A DNA stretch of 64,000 bases from RBC038 sp041390625 (GTDB lineage: Bacteria; Chloroflexota; Dehalococcoidia; UBA2979). The notes beneath the pieces were generated by a model, which saw nothing but the letters and a program-made list of their open reading frames with translations, had not been told where the DNA came from and made no database searches. A program made the translations under genes and the position numbers. Shown here piece by piece: positions 28,605 through 38,074 of this stretch (within the stretch, counting starts at the first letter, position 1; each line of letters begins with the position of its first letter). The stretch spans positions 186,001-250,000 of the forward strand of contig JAWKPM010000002.1 of assembly GCA_041390625.1 (NCBI GenBank). The letters run 5' to 3'.

Positions 28605-28880
28605 TCCCCCGGCGGTCCGAGACTCGCGCCAGCGCGGCGGCCGGGCTCTAGTTCACGCGGTCGCCCGCGACATCGTGCGTCGAGGGCCCACACCCACTGT
28701 ACCCGCCGAGGTCTGCCACCCACGGGACCGCCTCGCCCGGACCTTCGGCATGGCGCGAGTCGGCCGAAAGGAGGAGTGGCAACCTCGACGATTGCCGCTC
28801 ACCGGCGCAGCGCCCCCCCGAGACAGTACGTCCCGCATCTCGGGTCGAGTGACCGAGGCATCACCCGAAGGGACAGCCAG
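28605..28880. other. intergenic region, no gene supported
   Basis: Between divergent genes. AAAGGAGG occurs near 28767-28776 without a properly spaced start codon, so it may be a decayed gene start. No repeat or hairpin stands out. Confidence 0.4.
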
Positions 28881-30041
28881 ATGAATAGGAATCGGTTCAC
28901 CCGCGTCGCCCTTGGCCTCGGCGGCGCTTCGATCGTTGTGGCCGCTGCGCTGACGGTCGCGTGCGACTCCGCGCCCGCCCCGTCTTCGGCCGAGTCGGCC
29001 ACCGTCCTGCCGCGCGAGGCGTTCCAGGCGATTCTCGACCGTCGGGTCGCGGAGGGCGTACCGGGCATCGTCCTTCGAGTCGAGACGAAAGACGGCGAGG
29101 TCTGGTCCGGTGCCGCCGGGGTCGCCGCGCTCGACGGCCCCCCCATGATGCCAACCGCGCGCCTCCCGATCTTCAGCGTCGCGAAGATGGCGGTCGCCAC
29201 CGCGGCCCTGAGCCTCGTCGAGGACGGCGTGATCGACCTCGAGGATCCCATCGGCAAGTGGGTCGATGCCGCCACGATCGCCGATCTCCCGAACGCCGAT
29301 CGCCTGACGATCCGCCATCTCATCAACCAGACCGGCGGCGTCCGCGACTACTGGGACGACGACTTCACCGCGGCCGTCGTGGCGGACACCGGCCGGCAGT
29401 GGGCACCCGAGGAGCTCGTCGCGCACGCCGCGGCAGGAGCTCCCGCCGGCAGTCCGGACGACGGCGACGCGGACTACGCCAACACGAACTACGTCCTCCT
29501 CGGGTTGGTCATCGAAGGAGCCACGAACTCACCACTGTCGGCCGTCCTGCGCGACCGCGTGTTCGAGCCTCTCGAGATGAGCCAGACGGCATCCTGGGAG
29601 GAGGCGACGCTCCGGCCGCAGGCGAACGGCTACATCGAGGACGGCGGCGAGCTCGTCGATGTCACGGGCGTCGACCTCTCGCTCTCCTGGGCCGCCGGCG
29701 GCCTCGTCTCAAACGCCGAGGATGTTGCCACCCTGACGAAAGCATCGGTCCTGGGTGGCGGCGTCCTGTCCGATGAGACGCACACGTCGGTGATGACAAC
29801 CTTCACGCCGTGGAACGAGGGCCTCGAGTACGGCCTCGGCCTCATGCGGGTCACCGCGTTCGGCAGCCCCACGTATGGGCACATGGGTGACGGCCCCGGA
29901 TACACATCGCTCTCGCTCTACGACCCCGCCGCCGGCGTTGGTGTCGTCGTGCTGATGAACGTGACCGCCGAGGAAGCGCGTATGCAGACCTACCTCGAGG
30001 TGATGCAGGCGCTCGGCCTCTACGACCAACTCGAGGAGTAG
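28881..30041 (+). CDS. beta-lactamase-family serine hydrolase lipoprotein
   Basis: A 386-residue secreted lipoprotein. The lipobox LTVAC puts the lipidated Cys at residue 28. The class C/penicillin-binding fold has the SxxK active site FSVAK (Ser 99, Lys 102), a YAN motif (DADYANTNY) and HMGDGPGY in place of KTG. Such proteins are usually esterases or D-peptidases rather than true beta-lactamases. AAGGGA precedes ATG 28881. Confidence 0.9.
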   Translation: MNRNRFTRVALGLGGASIVVAAALTVACDSAPAPSSAESATVLPREAFQAILDRRVAEGVPGIVLRVETKDGEVWSGAAGVAALDGPPMMPTARLPIFSVAKMAVATAALSLVEDGVIDLEDPIGKWVDAATIADLPNADRLTIRHLINQTGGVRDYWDDDFTAAVVADTGRQWAPEELVAHAAAGAPAGSPDDGDADYANTNYVLLGLVIEGATNSPLSAVLRDRVFEPLEMSQTASWEEATLRPQANGYIEDGGELVDVTGVDLSLSWAAGGLVSNAEDVATLTKASVLGGGVLSDETHTSVMTTFTPWNEGLEYGLGLMRVTAFGSPTYGHMGDGPGYTSLSLYDPAAGVGVVVLMNVTAEEARMQTYLEVMQALGLYDQLEE

Positions 30042-30073
30042 CGCGTCGTCTCACTGGCGCGCAGCGATTTCCG

Positions 30074-30103
30074 AACGCCGGCCTGCACCAGCAGACCGGC
30101 GTT
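30074..30103. terminator. hairpin between the serine hydrolase gene and tRNA-Leu
   Basis: AACGCCGG-C-CTGC and GCAG-A-CCGGCGTT form a 12-bp stem with one internal mismatch and a 4-nt loop. It could end the plus-strand lipoprotein transcript and also the minus-strand tRNA transcript. Only short T stretches flank it. Confidence 0.5.
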
Positions 30104-30188
30104 TCGATCCCCGCGACCGTCAGGTGCGGCGTCGCCGATCGAGCGGGCTCCGCCAGGTGCCGTCAGGTCGTGCTCGAACCCCAGAATG

Positions 30189-30277
30189 TGGTGCCGAAGG
30201 TGGGACTCGAACCCACACGAGGGTTGCCCCTCAACGGTTTTTGAGACCGCCGCGTCTGCCGATTCCGCCACTTCGGC
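30189..30277 (-). tRNA. tRNA-Leu (CAA anticodon)
   Basis: Class II tRNA with a long variable arm (TTGAGGGGCAACCCTCG). Acceptor GCCGAAG pairs with CTTCGGC. The anticodon loop CTCAAAA gives CAA. CCA is encoded. Confidence 0.95.
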
Positions 30278-30334
30278 CGGATGGGTCCCGTGGCGGCTCG
30301 TACATCGGAGGGGCCTCGGGTCGTCGAGGAGGGT

Positions 30335-30410
30335 TGGAGCGGAAGACGAGACTCGAACTCGCGACCTTCTCCTTGGCAAGGAGACGCTCTGCCAACTGAG
30401 CTACTTCCGC
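30335..30410 (-). tRNA. tRNA-Gly (GCC anticodon)
   Basis: Acceptor GCGGAAG pairs with CTTCCGC. Anticodon stem TCTCC/GGAGA encloses TTGCCAA, giving GCC. The T arm is GCGAGTTCGAGTCTCGT. CCA is encoded. It lies 57 nt upstream of tRNA-Leu, probably on one transcript. Confidence 0.95.
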
Positions 30411-30502
30411 GTCGCCGCATGCGCCTGCGCGCACCGGGGCTACCGAGTATAGGAACGACCTCCCGATGACGCCAGAACCCGTCGAGGACCTGACGCGACG
30501 GT

Positions 30503-31183
30503 CTACCGACGCGCGGGCTGGCGCGGGTTCGCCTCCCGCCATGCGTGGTACACCGTGGTCGGCAGCGTCCCCGCCTTGTACTGCGCCAGGGTCTCGTCCA
30601 TCACGCGATCGACCTCGGCCATGAAGTCCTCGACCGTGCCGTCGTTGTGGAAGACGTGGTCCGCGGCCGGCGCTCGGTCCTGCCACGGCCGCTGAGCACC
30701 GAGGCGCTTCTCGGCGTCCTCCTCGGAGAAGTTGTTGCGCGCCATCAGACGGCGCTTCATCGTCTCCGGCTCGGCCGCGACGAGCCACGTCGCGTCGCAC
30801 CAGGCCGCGTAGCCGGCCTCGATGTGGTTCACGGCCTCGAGGATCGCGATGTCGTCCTCGCCGAGGGTGGCGCGCCAGTGCTCCACGGTGCCGCGGATCT
30901 GGTCCTCGATGCTGCCGATCGCCTTCATCCAGCGGCTCATCACCTCGGGGTTGCCGAAGGCCATGTCGCCGATTTTCTTGCGGTCGACGTAGCCGTCGGG
31001 CAAGAGGACCTCGCGGCCGAACTCCTTGATCACGTCGTAGTAGCCGCGCGTGCCCGGGTCGAACATGCGGTGCACGAGTTTGTCGGCGTCGCCGTGGAGC
31101 GCGTTGTACTTCTCCACCAGGTGCCAGCAGAGCCCGCTCTTGCCGGTGGCAATCGCCCCGGTCACTCCGATGATCAGCGCCAT
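30503..31183 (-). CDS. coaE: dephospho-CoA kinase
   Basis: Phosphorylates dephospho-CoA, the last step of CoA synthesis. The 226-residue P-loop kinase has Walker A GVTGAIATGKSG near the N-terminus, a DADKLVHRMF substrate-binding motif and a LID region (MARNNFSEEDAEKRL). It is slightly longer than the common 200 residues, with a C-terminal tail. A GAGGGGG stretch precedes ATG 31183. Confidence 0.9.
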   Translation of the reverse strand: MALIIGVTGAIATGKSGLCWHLVEKYNALHGDADKLVHRMFDPGTRGYYDVIKEFGREVLLPDGYVDRKKIGDMAFGNPEVMSRWMKAIGSIEDQIRGTVEHWRATLGEDDIAILEAVNHIEAGYAAWCDATWLVAAEPETMKRRLMARNNFSEEDAEKRLGAQRPWQDRAPAADHVFHNDGTVEDFMAEVDRVMDETLAQYKAGTLPTTVYHAWREANPRQPARR

Positions 31184-31286
31184 GCCGCCAGCCCCCTCAC
31201 GCCCCTCGAATGCTGCTGCCGAGGTGAGAGACTACCCGACGCTGCGCGCGGTGCAAATCGAGGCGTCTTTCGCCCGCCGGGGGTCG

Positions 31287-32018
31287 CTACGCCGACGCCT
31301 CGACGCGCTCGACGAACTCGATGAGGCGTGGCACGACCGCTTCGACGGCTGCCGCGTCCATCATCCCGCTGCGATGGTCGTGCCCTTCGAGGAAGAAGTG
31401 CTCGAGCGCGTGCTTCGAGGCGAATTCGCGCACCCCGCGGCTCGGGCCTCGGTCCTTCTCCCCCGCGTAGAACACCGTTGGGACGCTCGTCGACTTGAGG
31501 GCTTGCACGGCGCCGTTGAAGCGCATCTGCGCCTCGAAGTGCGCCGCCATCGCCTCGCGGTCATCGTTCATCGGCAGGCCCGACAGGAACGGCCACGACT
31601 TCTCGAAGCCGAGGCGCTTCATCACGAGGTCGTTGCCCCCGTACGGGGACGACCCGCCGAGAAACATCGAGGCGAAGCGCTGCGGTGCGTAGATCAGCGC
31701 GCTCTGCCCGACCGTCCCGCCGAGCGAGTATCCGAAGAGGTGCCCCCGCTCGACCCGCGCCTCCCGCATGACCGTGACGACATCGAGGACACGCGTCCGA
31801 AAGTCGTACGCCTCGACGTCACGAGGCTTGTCGGACCGCCCATGTCCCCGCCCATCGAGGAGGATCAGGCGGAAGCGCTCGCGCAACCGCTCGACGTACC
31901 CCGCCTCGCGCCAGTCCTCGAGGTTGCCGCCGAAGGCGTGGTGCATGACCAGCGGCGGCCCCGAACCTTCGACCTCGAAGTTGAGGCGAACGCCGTCCTC
32001 GGCAGAGGCGAACGGCAC
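31287..32018 (-). CDS. alpha/beta hydrolase, downstream tandem copy
   Basis: A 243-residue hydrolase: HHAFGG oxyanion region, DGRGHGRSDKP strand, nucleophile elbow GYSLGG, and His in LEGHDH. The starting sequence (PFAS/T-EDG-x-R) and layout match the upstream neighbour, so the two are paralogues. GTG at 32018 has GGAGG 7 nt upstream; that GGAGG lies just before the neighbour's stop codon. The next gene ends at 32021. Confidence 0.87.
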   Translation of the reverse strand: MPFASAEDGVRLNFEVEGSGPPLVMHHAFGGNLEDWREAGYVERLRERFRLILLDGRGHGRSDKPRDVEAYDFRTRVLDVVTVMREARVERGHLFGYSLGGTVGQSALIYAPQRFASMFLGGSSPYGGNDLVMKRLGFEKSWPFLSGLPMNDDREAMAAHFEAQMRFNGAVQALKSTSVPTVFYAGEKDRGPSRGVREFASKHALEHFFLEGHDHRSGMMDAAAVEAVVPRLIEFVERVEASA

Positions 32019-32020
32019 GA

Positions 32021-32743
32021 CTATGCCTCCGTCGGCACGCCGGCGAAGAACTCGGCGACCTTCGCGGTGACGGTCTCCACGGCGTCCTCGTCGCGGAAGG
32101 CCTGGCCGTGGTCCTTCCCCTGCAGCTGGAAGAACGAGGCCGTCGGCCCCAGCTGCCCCGCGCCCAGCACCGAGGGGAATCGCGGGTCCTGGTCGCCCGC
32201 GTAGAGCAAGATCGGCAGCTTCGTCGTCTTGAGCGCCTGTCGCGCCCCACCGAAGCGGGCGGTCTCGGCGTGGATGAGACGCACGACGTCCTGCTCCTCG
32301 TCGGCCAGCTTGTTCCATCGATCGCCGAACAAGTCCTCGACGGTCCCCCCGAAGTACGGATCCGACGCTGGCCCGAACCCGCCGATCGCGAGGGAGTGGA
32401 AGCGCTGCGGCATGTAGATCGTGATGCCCCAGCCGATCCAACCGCCCATCGAATAGCCGAGGAAGTGCGCTTTTCGCACCTGCAGGTCGTTCAGCACCGC
32501 GGCAATGTCCATCACGCGGTTGCGCAGCTCGTACGCCTCTTGCTCGTGCGGGTAGTCGCTCTGACCTCGACCGCGCGAGTCCACGAGGATGCACTGGAAC
32601 CGGTCCTTCAGGCGTTCGACGTACCCGGCTTGCCGCCAGCTTTCCCCGCTGCCGCCCGTGCCGTGCATCAGCACGAGTGGCGTGCCCTCGCCCTCCACGT
32701 CGTAGTGGATCCTCGTCCCGTCTTCGGATGTGGCGAATGGCAT
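32021..32743 (-). CDS. alpha/beta hydrolase, upstream tandem copy
   Basis: A 240-residue hydrolase with HGTGGSGESW, DSRGRGQSDYP, nucleophile elbow GYSMGG, acid in AGDQDPRFP and His in GKDHGQA. It is probably a cytosolic esterase or dehalogenase-like enzyme; substrate unknown. A GGAGGGAG site precedes ATG 32743. Two nucleotides separate it from its tandem copy. Confidence 0.87.
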   Translation of the reverse strand: MPFATSEDGTRIHYDVEGEGTPLVLMHGTGGSGESWRQAGYVERLKDRFQCILVDSRGRGQSDYPHEQEAYELRNRVMDIAAVLNDLQVRKAHFLGYSMGGWIGWGITIYMPQRFHSLAIGGFGPASDPYFGGTVEDLFGDRWNKLADEEQDVVRLIHAETARFGGARQALKTTKLPILLYAGDQDPRFPSVLGAGQLGPTASFFQLQGKDHGQAFRDEDAVETVTAKVAEFFAGVPTEA

Positions 32744-32872
32744 CGAGCGCTCCCTCCGCGCCGGCCTCGGCGCCCGCGCATCATACCGAGGCCGTTCGAG
32801 CCCGTGGCGAGCCGTTCGGGACGCCCGCCTGAGTGAGGGCGATGCCGTACGGGGCTGGGGTATGCGCTCGCA

Positions 32873-32878
32873 TATACT
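32873..32878 (+). promoter_or_regulatory. -10 box (TATACT) of the Ku gene
   Basis: TATACT predicts a transcript start near 32885, giving a 20-nt leader that still contains the GGAGG used by the ATG at 32905. No good -35 is seen. Confidence 0.5.
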
Positions 32879-32904
32879 GAATGCTCGCTGTGAGGAGGCT
32901 CCCC

Positions 32905-33777
32905 ATGCCCCGATCGATCTGGCGCGGCGTCATCAGCTTCGGGATGGTCTCGATTCCCGTGAAGCTCTACACCGCGACTGAGAGCAAGGACATCTCGTTC
33001 CGTCAGCTCCACGACGACGAGTGCCAGAGCCGCATCCGCCAGCTCCGCTGGTGCCCCGTGCACGATCGCGAGGTCGAGTACGGCGAGATCGTCCGCGGCT
33101 ACGAGTACGCGAAGGATCACTACGTCGTCCTCGACGAGGAGGACTTCGAGAGCCTGCCGCTGCCCAGCAAGCACACGATCGCCCTCGATGCCTTCGTCCA
33201 CTCCGAGGAGATCGACCCGATCTACTACGAGAAGTCGTACTACCTCGAGCCGGACGAGGCGGGCGTGAAACCCTTCGCGCTGCTGATGCGTGCGCTCCAG
33301 GAGAAGGAGCTTGTCGCCGTCGCGAAGATCGCGATTCGCAACAAGGAGCGCATCTGCGCCCTCCGCCCGCAGGACGGCGCACTCACCCTCGAGACGATGT
33401 TCCTCGAGGACGAGATCCGAGAGGCGCCGAACGAGGTGCCGTGGCAGGAGCAGGAAGTCTCCGACGCCGAGATGCAGATGGCCTTCACGCTCATCGACAT
33501 GCTCGCGAAGCCCTTCGAGCCGGAGGCCTACCACGACAACTACCGCGAGGCGCTGATGGAGGTCATCAACGCCAAGCTCGAGGGCCAGGAGGTCATCACC
33601 GCCGCTGAGCCCGAGGCCCCGAAGGTCGTCGACCTCATGGCCGCGCTCCGAGCCAGCGTCGAGGCCGCGAAGGCCACCCAGGCGCCGGCTGCCAGGGCCG
33701 AGGATGACGAGTCTGAGGAAGAGGCAGCGGGGGAATCTCCCAAGAAGCGCTCGCGGTCGCGCGCGAAGGCGAGCTAG
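32905..33777 (+). CDS. ku: Ku, DNA double-strand break end-binding protein
   Basis: Homodimeric bacterial Ku, which binds broken DNA ends and recruits LigD for non-homologous end joining. The 290 residues begin with the family hallmark MPRSIWRGVISFGMVSIPVKLYT, continue through the beta-barrel and bridge (to about residue 250), and end in a Lys/Arg/Ser-rich tail (SPKKRSRSRAK), as in DNA-bridging bacterial Ku. GGAGG 7 nt before ATG 32905 sets the start. LigD follows after 35 nt. Confidence 0.95.
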   Translation: MPRSIWRGVISFGMVSIPVKLYTATESKDISFRQLHDDECQSRIRQLRWCPVHDREVEYGEIVRGYEYAKDHYVVLDEEDFESLPLPSKHTIALDAFVHSEEIDPIYYEKSYYLEPDEAGVKPFALLMRALQEKELVAVAKIAIRNKERICALRPQDGALTLETMFLEDEIREAPNEVPWQEQEVSDAEMQMAFTLIDMLAKPFEPEAYHDNYREALMEVINAKLEGQEVITAAEPEAPKVVDLMAALRASVEAAKATQAPAARAEDDESEEEAAGESPKKRSRSRAKAS

Positions 33778-33812
33778 CCTCGAGCGCTCGCTCGAGGCCC
33801 GAAGGCTGACCG

Positions 33813-36707
33813 ATGCCTCCCTCGCGATCGCCGCGCCGCACCTCAGGTGGTTCGAAGCGCTCGTCCGCGCCCGCGAACGGCACCCCCGACGCCGCCGCCG
33901 AGGCGCGCGACCATCGAGGCCCCGGCGATCTCGCCGCCTACGAGGCGATGCGCGACTTCGGGCGCACGCCCGAGCCCGCCCCCGCCTCGAGGCCCGCGCC
34001 GCCCGTACCCGAGGTACGCGCGCTGACCTTCGTCGTTCAGAAGCACCGCGCGACCCGGCTGCACTACGACCTGCGCCTCGAGTTCGACGGGGTGATGAAG
34101 TCGTGGCCCATCCCTCGGGGCCCCTCGCCCGACCCGGCCGAGAAGCGTCTCGCCGTGATGACGGAGGACCACCCGCTCGACTACGCCCGCTTCGAGGGCC
34201 TCATCCCCGCCGGCCAGTATGGCGCCGGCGAGGTCATCGTCTGGGACAACGGCACCTACTCGCCTGACGAGGGCGGCGTCCTCTCCTTCGACGACCCCGC
34301 CGAGGCCGAGCGCCGCATGCTTGAGGACGTCGCCGCGGGCAAGATCTCGGTCACGCTCCGAGGCAAGAAGCTCAAGGGCTCGTGGACCCTCGTGAAGACG
34401 CAGCAGGACGAGCAGTCCTGGCTCGCCATCAAGCATCGAGACGACGCGGCCAGCGCCGGCACCGACCTCACGCACCTCGACCGCTCGGTCATCTCCGGCC
34501 TGACCATCGAAGACCTGCAGGCCGGCCGCCACCCTGACCCCTCGATCGAGCCCGTCCCGCTGCGGCCGGGCGACCTCCCCGGCGCGCGCAACGCCGAGGC
34601 CCCGCGCACCGTCGAACCGATGCAGGCCACTCTCACCGAGTCGCCCTTCTCGAGGCCCGACTGGCTCTTCGAGCCGAAGCTCGACGGCATCCGCGCCATC
34701 GTCACGATCGTCGATGGCGAGGTCTCGATGCGCTCGCGGCGCGGGAACGACATTACGAGGCAGTACCCCGCCCTCGTCGCAGCGCTGGCGCGCCAGCCCG
34801 TCGCCTCGGCGGTGTTCGACGGCGAGATCGTGGCCTTCGACGATGCCGGCCGCCCCTCGTTCGAGGCGCTGCAGCAGCGCATGAATCTCCAGAACGACAC
34901 CGAGATCCGCCAGTCCGAGGCCGCGACGCCGGTCGTGTTCTACGCCTTCGATCTCCCCTACCTCGATGGCTTCGACCTCGCCCGCGTGCCGCTGTGGGTG
35001 CGCAAGGAGACGCTCGAGCGCGTGCTGCTGCCCTCGGCGCGCATCCAGTACCTCGGCCACATCGACGACGACGGCGAGGCCGCCTACGCCGGGGCCGACA
35101 AGATCGGCCTCGAGGGCGTCGTCGCGAAGCGTCGCGATAGCACGTACGAGGCCGGTCGCCGCTCGAGGAACTGGCTCAAGGTGAAGTCCCGCACGAGCGA
35201 GGAGTTCGTCGTCGGCGGCTTTTCGGCCGGCAACGGCGGCCGCGCAGGCACCTTCGGCGCGCTGGTCATCGGCCAGTACGACGCCGACGGCGGCCTCGTG
35301 CCCTCCGGCCGCGTCGGCAGCGGCTTCGATGACCGAACCCTCGAGGCGCTGCGCGCCCGCCTCGAGCCGCTCGTGCGCGCCGACAGCCCCTTCGCAAGCC
35401 CGCCCGAGGGACCGGCCGACATCACCTGGGTCGAGCCGCAGATGGCCGTCGAGGTCACGTTCGCCGAGTGGACCTCCGACGGCAACCTGCGCGCGCCTGT
35501 CTTCGTCCGGGTGCGCGACGACCTCGATCCCGCGACCGTCACCCACGCCGAGGTCGCGCCGCCGCCCGAGGTGCTCTCGACGCCGGCCGTGATCTCGAGG
35601 CACACGCCGCCCGTCGAGGCAGGCGACGCCCCGGCGTCGACCGCACTGGCAAGCGAGATCGCCTCGGTGCTCGCACAGCTGGAGGGCCGAGCGAAGTCGA
35701 TGACCCTCGAGGTCGAGGGCCACCAGATCAAGGTGACGAATCTCGACAAGGAGATGTGGCCGGCCTGGGAGGAACAGCGCCCGCTCACGAAGCGCGATCT
35801 GCTCGTCTACCTAGCGAAGGCGGCACCCCTGCTGCTACCGGAGCTGCGCGACCGCCCGCTCACGATGACGCGCTACCCGAACGGCCTCGAGGGCGGCAGC
35901 TTCTACCAGAAGCACAACGAGCACGCGCCCGACTTCGTGCAGACGTTCCTCGTGTTCGCGGACAGCCGCGACCAGGAGTTCATGGTTTGCAACAACCTTG
36001 CGACGCTGCTGTGGTCGGGCCAGATCGCGAACCTCGCGCTGCACACCTCGCTGACCCGTATCGACCCGAGGCCCGACGCGGTCGGCCGCCCGACGGACTT
36101 CGCCGGCTCACGCGAGGCCGTCGAGGCCAGCGTCCTCAACTACCCGGACTTCGTCCTCTTCGACCTCGACCCCTACATCTACGCGGGCTTCGAGGGCGAA
36201 GGCGAGGAGCCCGAGCTGAACCGCGCCGCCTACCAGCGCACCTGCGAGGTCGCGCTGTGGCTCAAGGAGCTGCTGGACGCGGCCGGGCTCTCGGCATTCG
36301 TGAAGACCTCGGGTGCGACCGGCCTCCACATCCTCGTGCCGGTGCTGCGCAATCTCGACTTCGCGACGGTCCGCTCGGTGAGCGAGACCTTCGGGCGCTT
36401 CCTCGTAGCGGCGCACCCGAAGGACGTCACGATGGAGTGGCAGACGAAGAACCGCACCGGCAAGGTCTTCTTCGACTCCAACCAGAACGCGCGCATCAAG
36501 AACATCGCGGCCGCGTACTCGCCTCGAGCCAAGCCGGGCGCGCCCGTCTCCGTGCCGCTGCGCTGGAGCGAGCTGACGAAGGTCTACCCGACCGACTTCA
36601 CGATCCTGACGGCGCCCGATCGCTTCGAGGCCGCGGGCGACCTCTGGGCACACATCCTCGAGGCGAAGCAGGACCTCGCCGCACTGGTCGAGTCGTTCGA
36701 GGGCTAG
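33813..36707 (+). CDS. ligD: three-domain ATP-dependent DNA ligase D
   Basis: The NHEJ repair enzyme: end processing, gap filling and sealing. The 964 residues follow the order phosphoesterase (about 70-215; His 84 and Asp 92 in LHYDLRLEFD), ligase (about 260-560; nucleophile Lys 289 in EPKLDGIRA, with OB fold after WLKVKSR) and AEP-type polymerase (about 660-955; catalytic Asp 784 and Asp 786 in FDLDP). An Ala/Pro-rich N-terminus and linker join them. AAGG lies before ATG 33813. All three active sites look intact. Confidence 0.95.
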   Translation: MPPSRSPRRTSGGSKRSSAPANGTPDAAAEARDHRGPGDLAAYEAMRDFGRTPEPAPASRPAPPVPEVRALTFVVQKHRATRLHYDLRLEFDGVMKSWPIPRGPSPDPAEKRLAVMTEDHPLDYARFEGLIPAGQYGAGEVIVWDNGTYSPDEGGVLSFDDPAEAERRMLEDVAAGKISVTLRGKKLKGSWTLVKTQQDEQSWLAIKHRDDAASAGTDLTHLDRSVISGLTIEDLQAGRHPDPSIEPVPLRPGDLPGARNAEAPRTVEPMQATLTESPFSRPDWLFEPKLDGIRAIVTIVDGEVSMRSRRGNDITRQYPALVAALARQPVASAVFDGEIVAFDDAGRPSFEALQQRMNLQNDTEIRQSEAATPVVFYAFDLPYLDGFDLARVPLWVRKETLERVLLPSARIQYLGHIDDDGEAAYAGADKIGLEGVVAKRRDSTYEAGRRSRNWLKVKSRTSEEFVVGGFSAGNGGRAGTFGALVIGQYDADGGLVPSGRVGSGFDDRTLEALRARLEPLVRADSPFASPPEGPADITWVEPQMAVEVTFAEWTSDGNLRAPVFVRVRDDLDPATVTHAEVAPPPEVLSTPAVISRHTPPVEAGDAPASTALASEIASVLAQLEGRAKSMTLEVEGHQIKVTNLDKEMWPAWEEQRPLTKRDLLVYLAKAAPLLLPELRDRPLTMTRYPNGLEGGSFYQKHNEHAPDFVQTFLVFADSRDQEFMVCNNLATLLWSGQIANLALHTSLTRIDPRPDAVGRPTDFAGSREAVEASVLNYPDFVLFDLDPYIYAGFEGEGEEPELNRAAYQRTCEVALWLKELLDAAGLSAFVKTSGATGLHILVPVLRNLDFATVRSVSETFGRFLVAAHPKDVTMEWQTKNRTGKVFFDSNQNARIKNIAAAYSPRAKPGAPVSVPLRWSELTKVYPTDFTILTAPDRFEAAGDLWAHILEAKQDLAALVESFEG

Positions 36708-36732
36708 GACCGGGACCGAGGGCGGGTCGAGG

Positions 36733-36930
36733 CTACGAGGCGAGCGGCTCCACGAGGTCGGTGCTGTACCAGCCTTCGTCGTGGCTGGTCCACAGGACCA
36801 TGCAGACGACGCAGTACGCCTGACCTCGGTGCTCGGCAATGCGGACCGGGTGGCCCAGGCGGCGATGGAGCTCGCTGATGCCGGTGAACGGCTCGGCGGA
36901 CTGGCGGCGCTGGTCTCGGGGACTCGTCAC
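36733..36930 (-). CDS. small CxxC protein
   Basis: A 65-residue protein read from GTG 36930, with GAGG 7 nt upstream. It has HRRLGHPVRIAEHRGQAYCVVCMVLW, shown here only as its key parts: a basic N-terminus and one Cys-Val-Val-Cys pair. Hypothetical; convergent with ligD and 25 nt from its end. Confidence 0.45.
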   Translation of the reverse strand: MTSPRDQRRQSAEPFTGISELHRRLGHPVRIAEHRGQAYCVVCMVLWTSHDEGWYSTDLVEPLAS

Positions 36931-37078
36931 GGCTGGCCTCGGATCGCCGGCGGCTGGGGGCGGTCTCCATTCCACCAGCCGAGGGGTCGGCGAGGCATCG
37001 GAGAACCCCCGCGATCGCGGGCGAGGGACCCGAATCGAGGCGCCGGGTCGAGGTCGAGGCGGCGTCCGAGGCACGGAG

Positions 37079-38014
37079 CTACTCGCCTCGATGGGCGCGG
37101 GCGACCGCCGCGAACCCGCGCGCGATCGAGCCCTCGGGGTCCGCGGGGTCGATGAGCGGGTAGGCCAGTACCTCGCCGCATCCGGCCTCGACGTACGACT
37201 GGAGGCCCGCTGCGACCTCGGCCTCGGAGCCGTGCACCACGAGGCCGTCGAGGAGCGCGTCGGCGTAGCCTTCGGCGGCGTCGGCGAAGCCCGCCCGCTC
37301 GAACATCGCGAGGTAGAACGGCACGCGCGCGTAGTTCCCGAGGCGCTGACGCGCGAGCGCCCGCACCCCCTCGAGGTCCTCGGAGACGGCGATCGGAACG
37401 TGGGCGACCAGCGGCGGCGCTGGTCGGCCGGCGCGCTCCGCACCTCGATGCAGGGCCGGCAGCGCCTGCTCGAGGAGGTATGGCTTCGGGCACATCCACG
37501 AGATCGCGCCGTCGGCCATCTCGCCACACACCTCGAACGACCGGGGCTGTAGCGCCGAGGCCATGATCGGCATCGGTGCCGGCGCGAGTCGCGTGTGCGC
37601 GGTGACGTGCTCGCCGTCGAAGTCGACGGCACCCTCGTGCAGCAGCGCGCGCAGCACGGTGAGGTACTCGCGCAGCTGGGTGAGCGGCTTGTGCCACTCG
37701 ACGCCGTACGTCCTTGTCATCGCGGGTTCGTGCGCCGGACCGATCCCGAGGCGCAGGCGGCCATCGCTGAGCTGGTGCACGGCCGCCGCCGCCTGCGCGA
37801 TGGCGATCGGGTGCCGCGGCCACGTCTGCACGATCGAGGTGCCGAACAGCACGCGCTCGGTCCGCCCGGCCGCCGCCGCGAACACCGACAGCATGTCGAC
37901 GCCCCCCGCGCCACCCACGGTCGCCCACACCGCTGGGATGCCGGTGTGCTCCGCCTGCTCGATCTGCGCGAGGGCGCTTTCGGCATCGCTGCCCTGGATG
38001 GCTACGCCGTACAT
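37079..38014 (-). CDS. LLM-class flavin-dependent oxidoreductase
   Basis: A 311-residue luciferase-like monooxygenase of the F420/FMN-dependent TIM-barrel type. Features include VWATVGGAGGVD, FGTSIVQTWPRHP, SDGRLRLGIGPAHEP and the RTYGVEWHKPLTQLREYL helix typical of LLM-F420 enzymes. F420 use is an inference. ATG 38014 has GAGGGG just upstream; a start at 38035 is less likely. Monocistronic. Confidence 0.88.
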   Translation of the reverse strand: MYGVAIQGSDAESALAQIEQAEHTGIPAVWATVGGAGGVDMLSVFAAAAGRTERVLFGTSIVQTWPRHPIAIAQAAAAVHQLSDGRLRLGIGPAHEPAMTRTYGVEWHKPLTQLREYLTVLRALLHEGAVDFDGEHVTAHTRLAPAPMPIMASALQPRSFEVCGEMADGAISWMCPKPYLLEQALPALHRGAERAGRPAPPLVAHVPIAVSEDLEGVRALARQRLGNYARVPFYLAMFERAGFADAAEGYADALLDGLVVHGSEAEVAAGLQSYVEAGCGEVLAYPLIDPADPEGSIARGFAAVARAHRGE

Positions 38015-38074
38015 GGTTGCCCCCTCGGAACTCACGAGCCGTGCCGTTCGTCGTAAGGATAGGGAGGTGTGTCG

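Noticed and set aside
28590..28880. Upstream extension of the serine hydrolase lipoprotein
   Set aside because: The lipoprotein signal begins exactly at 28881, and the extension would bury it.
28881..30041. Antibiotic resistance beta-lactamase
   Set aside because: The fold is class C-like, but the motif set (SVAK, YAN, HMGD) is common in esterases and peptidases.
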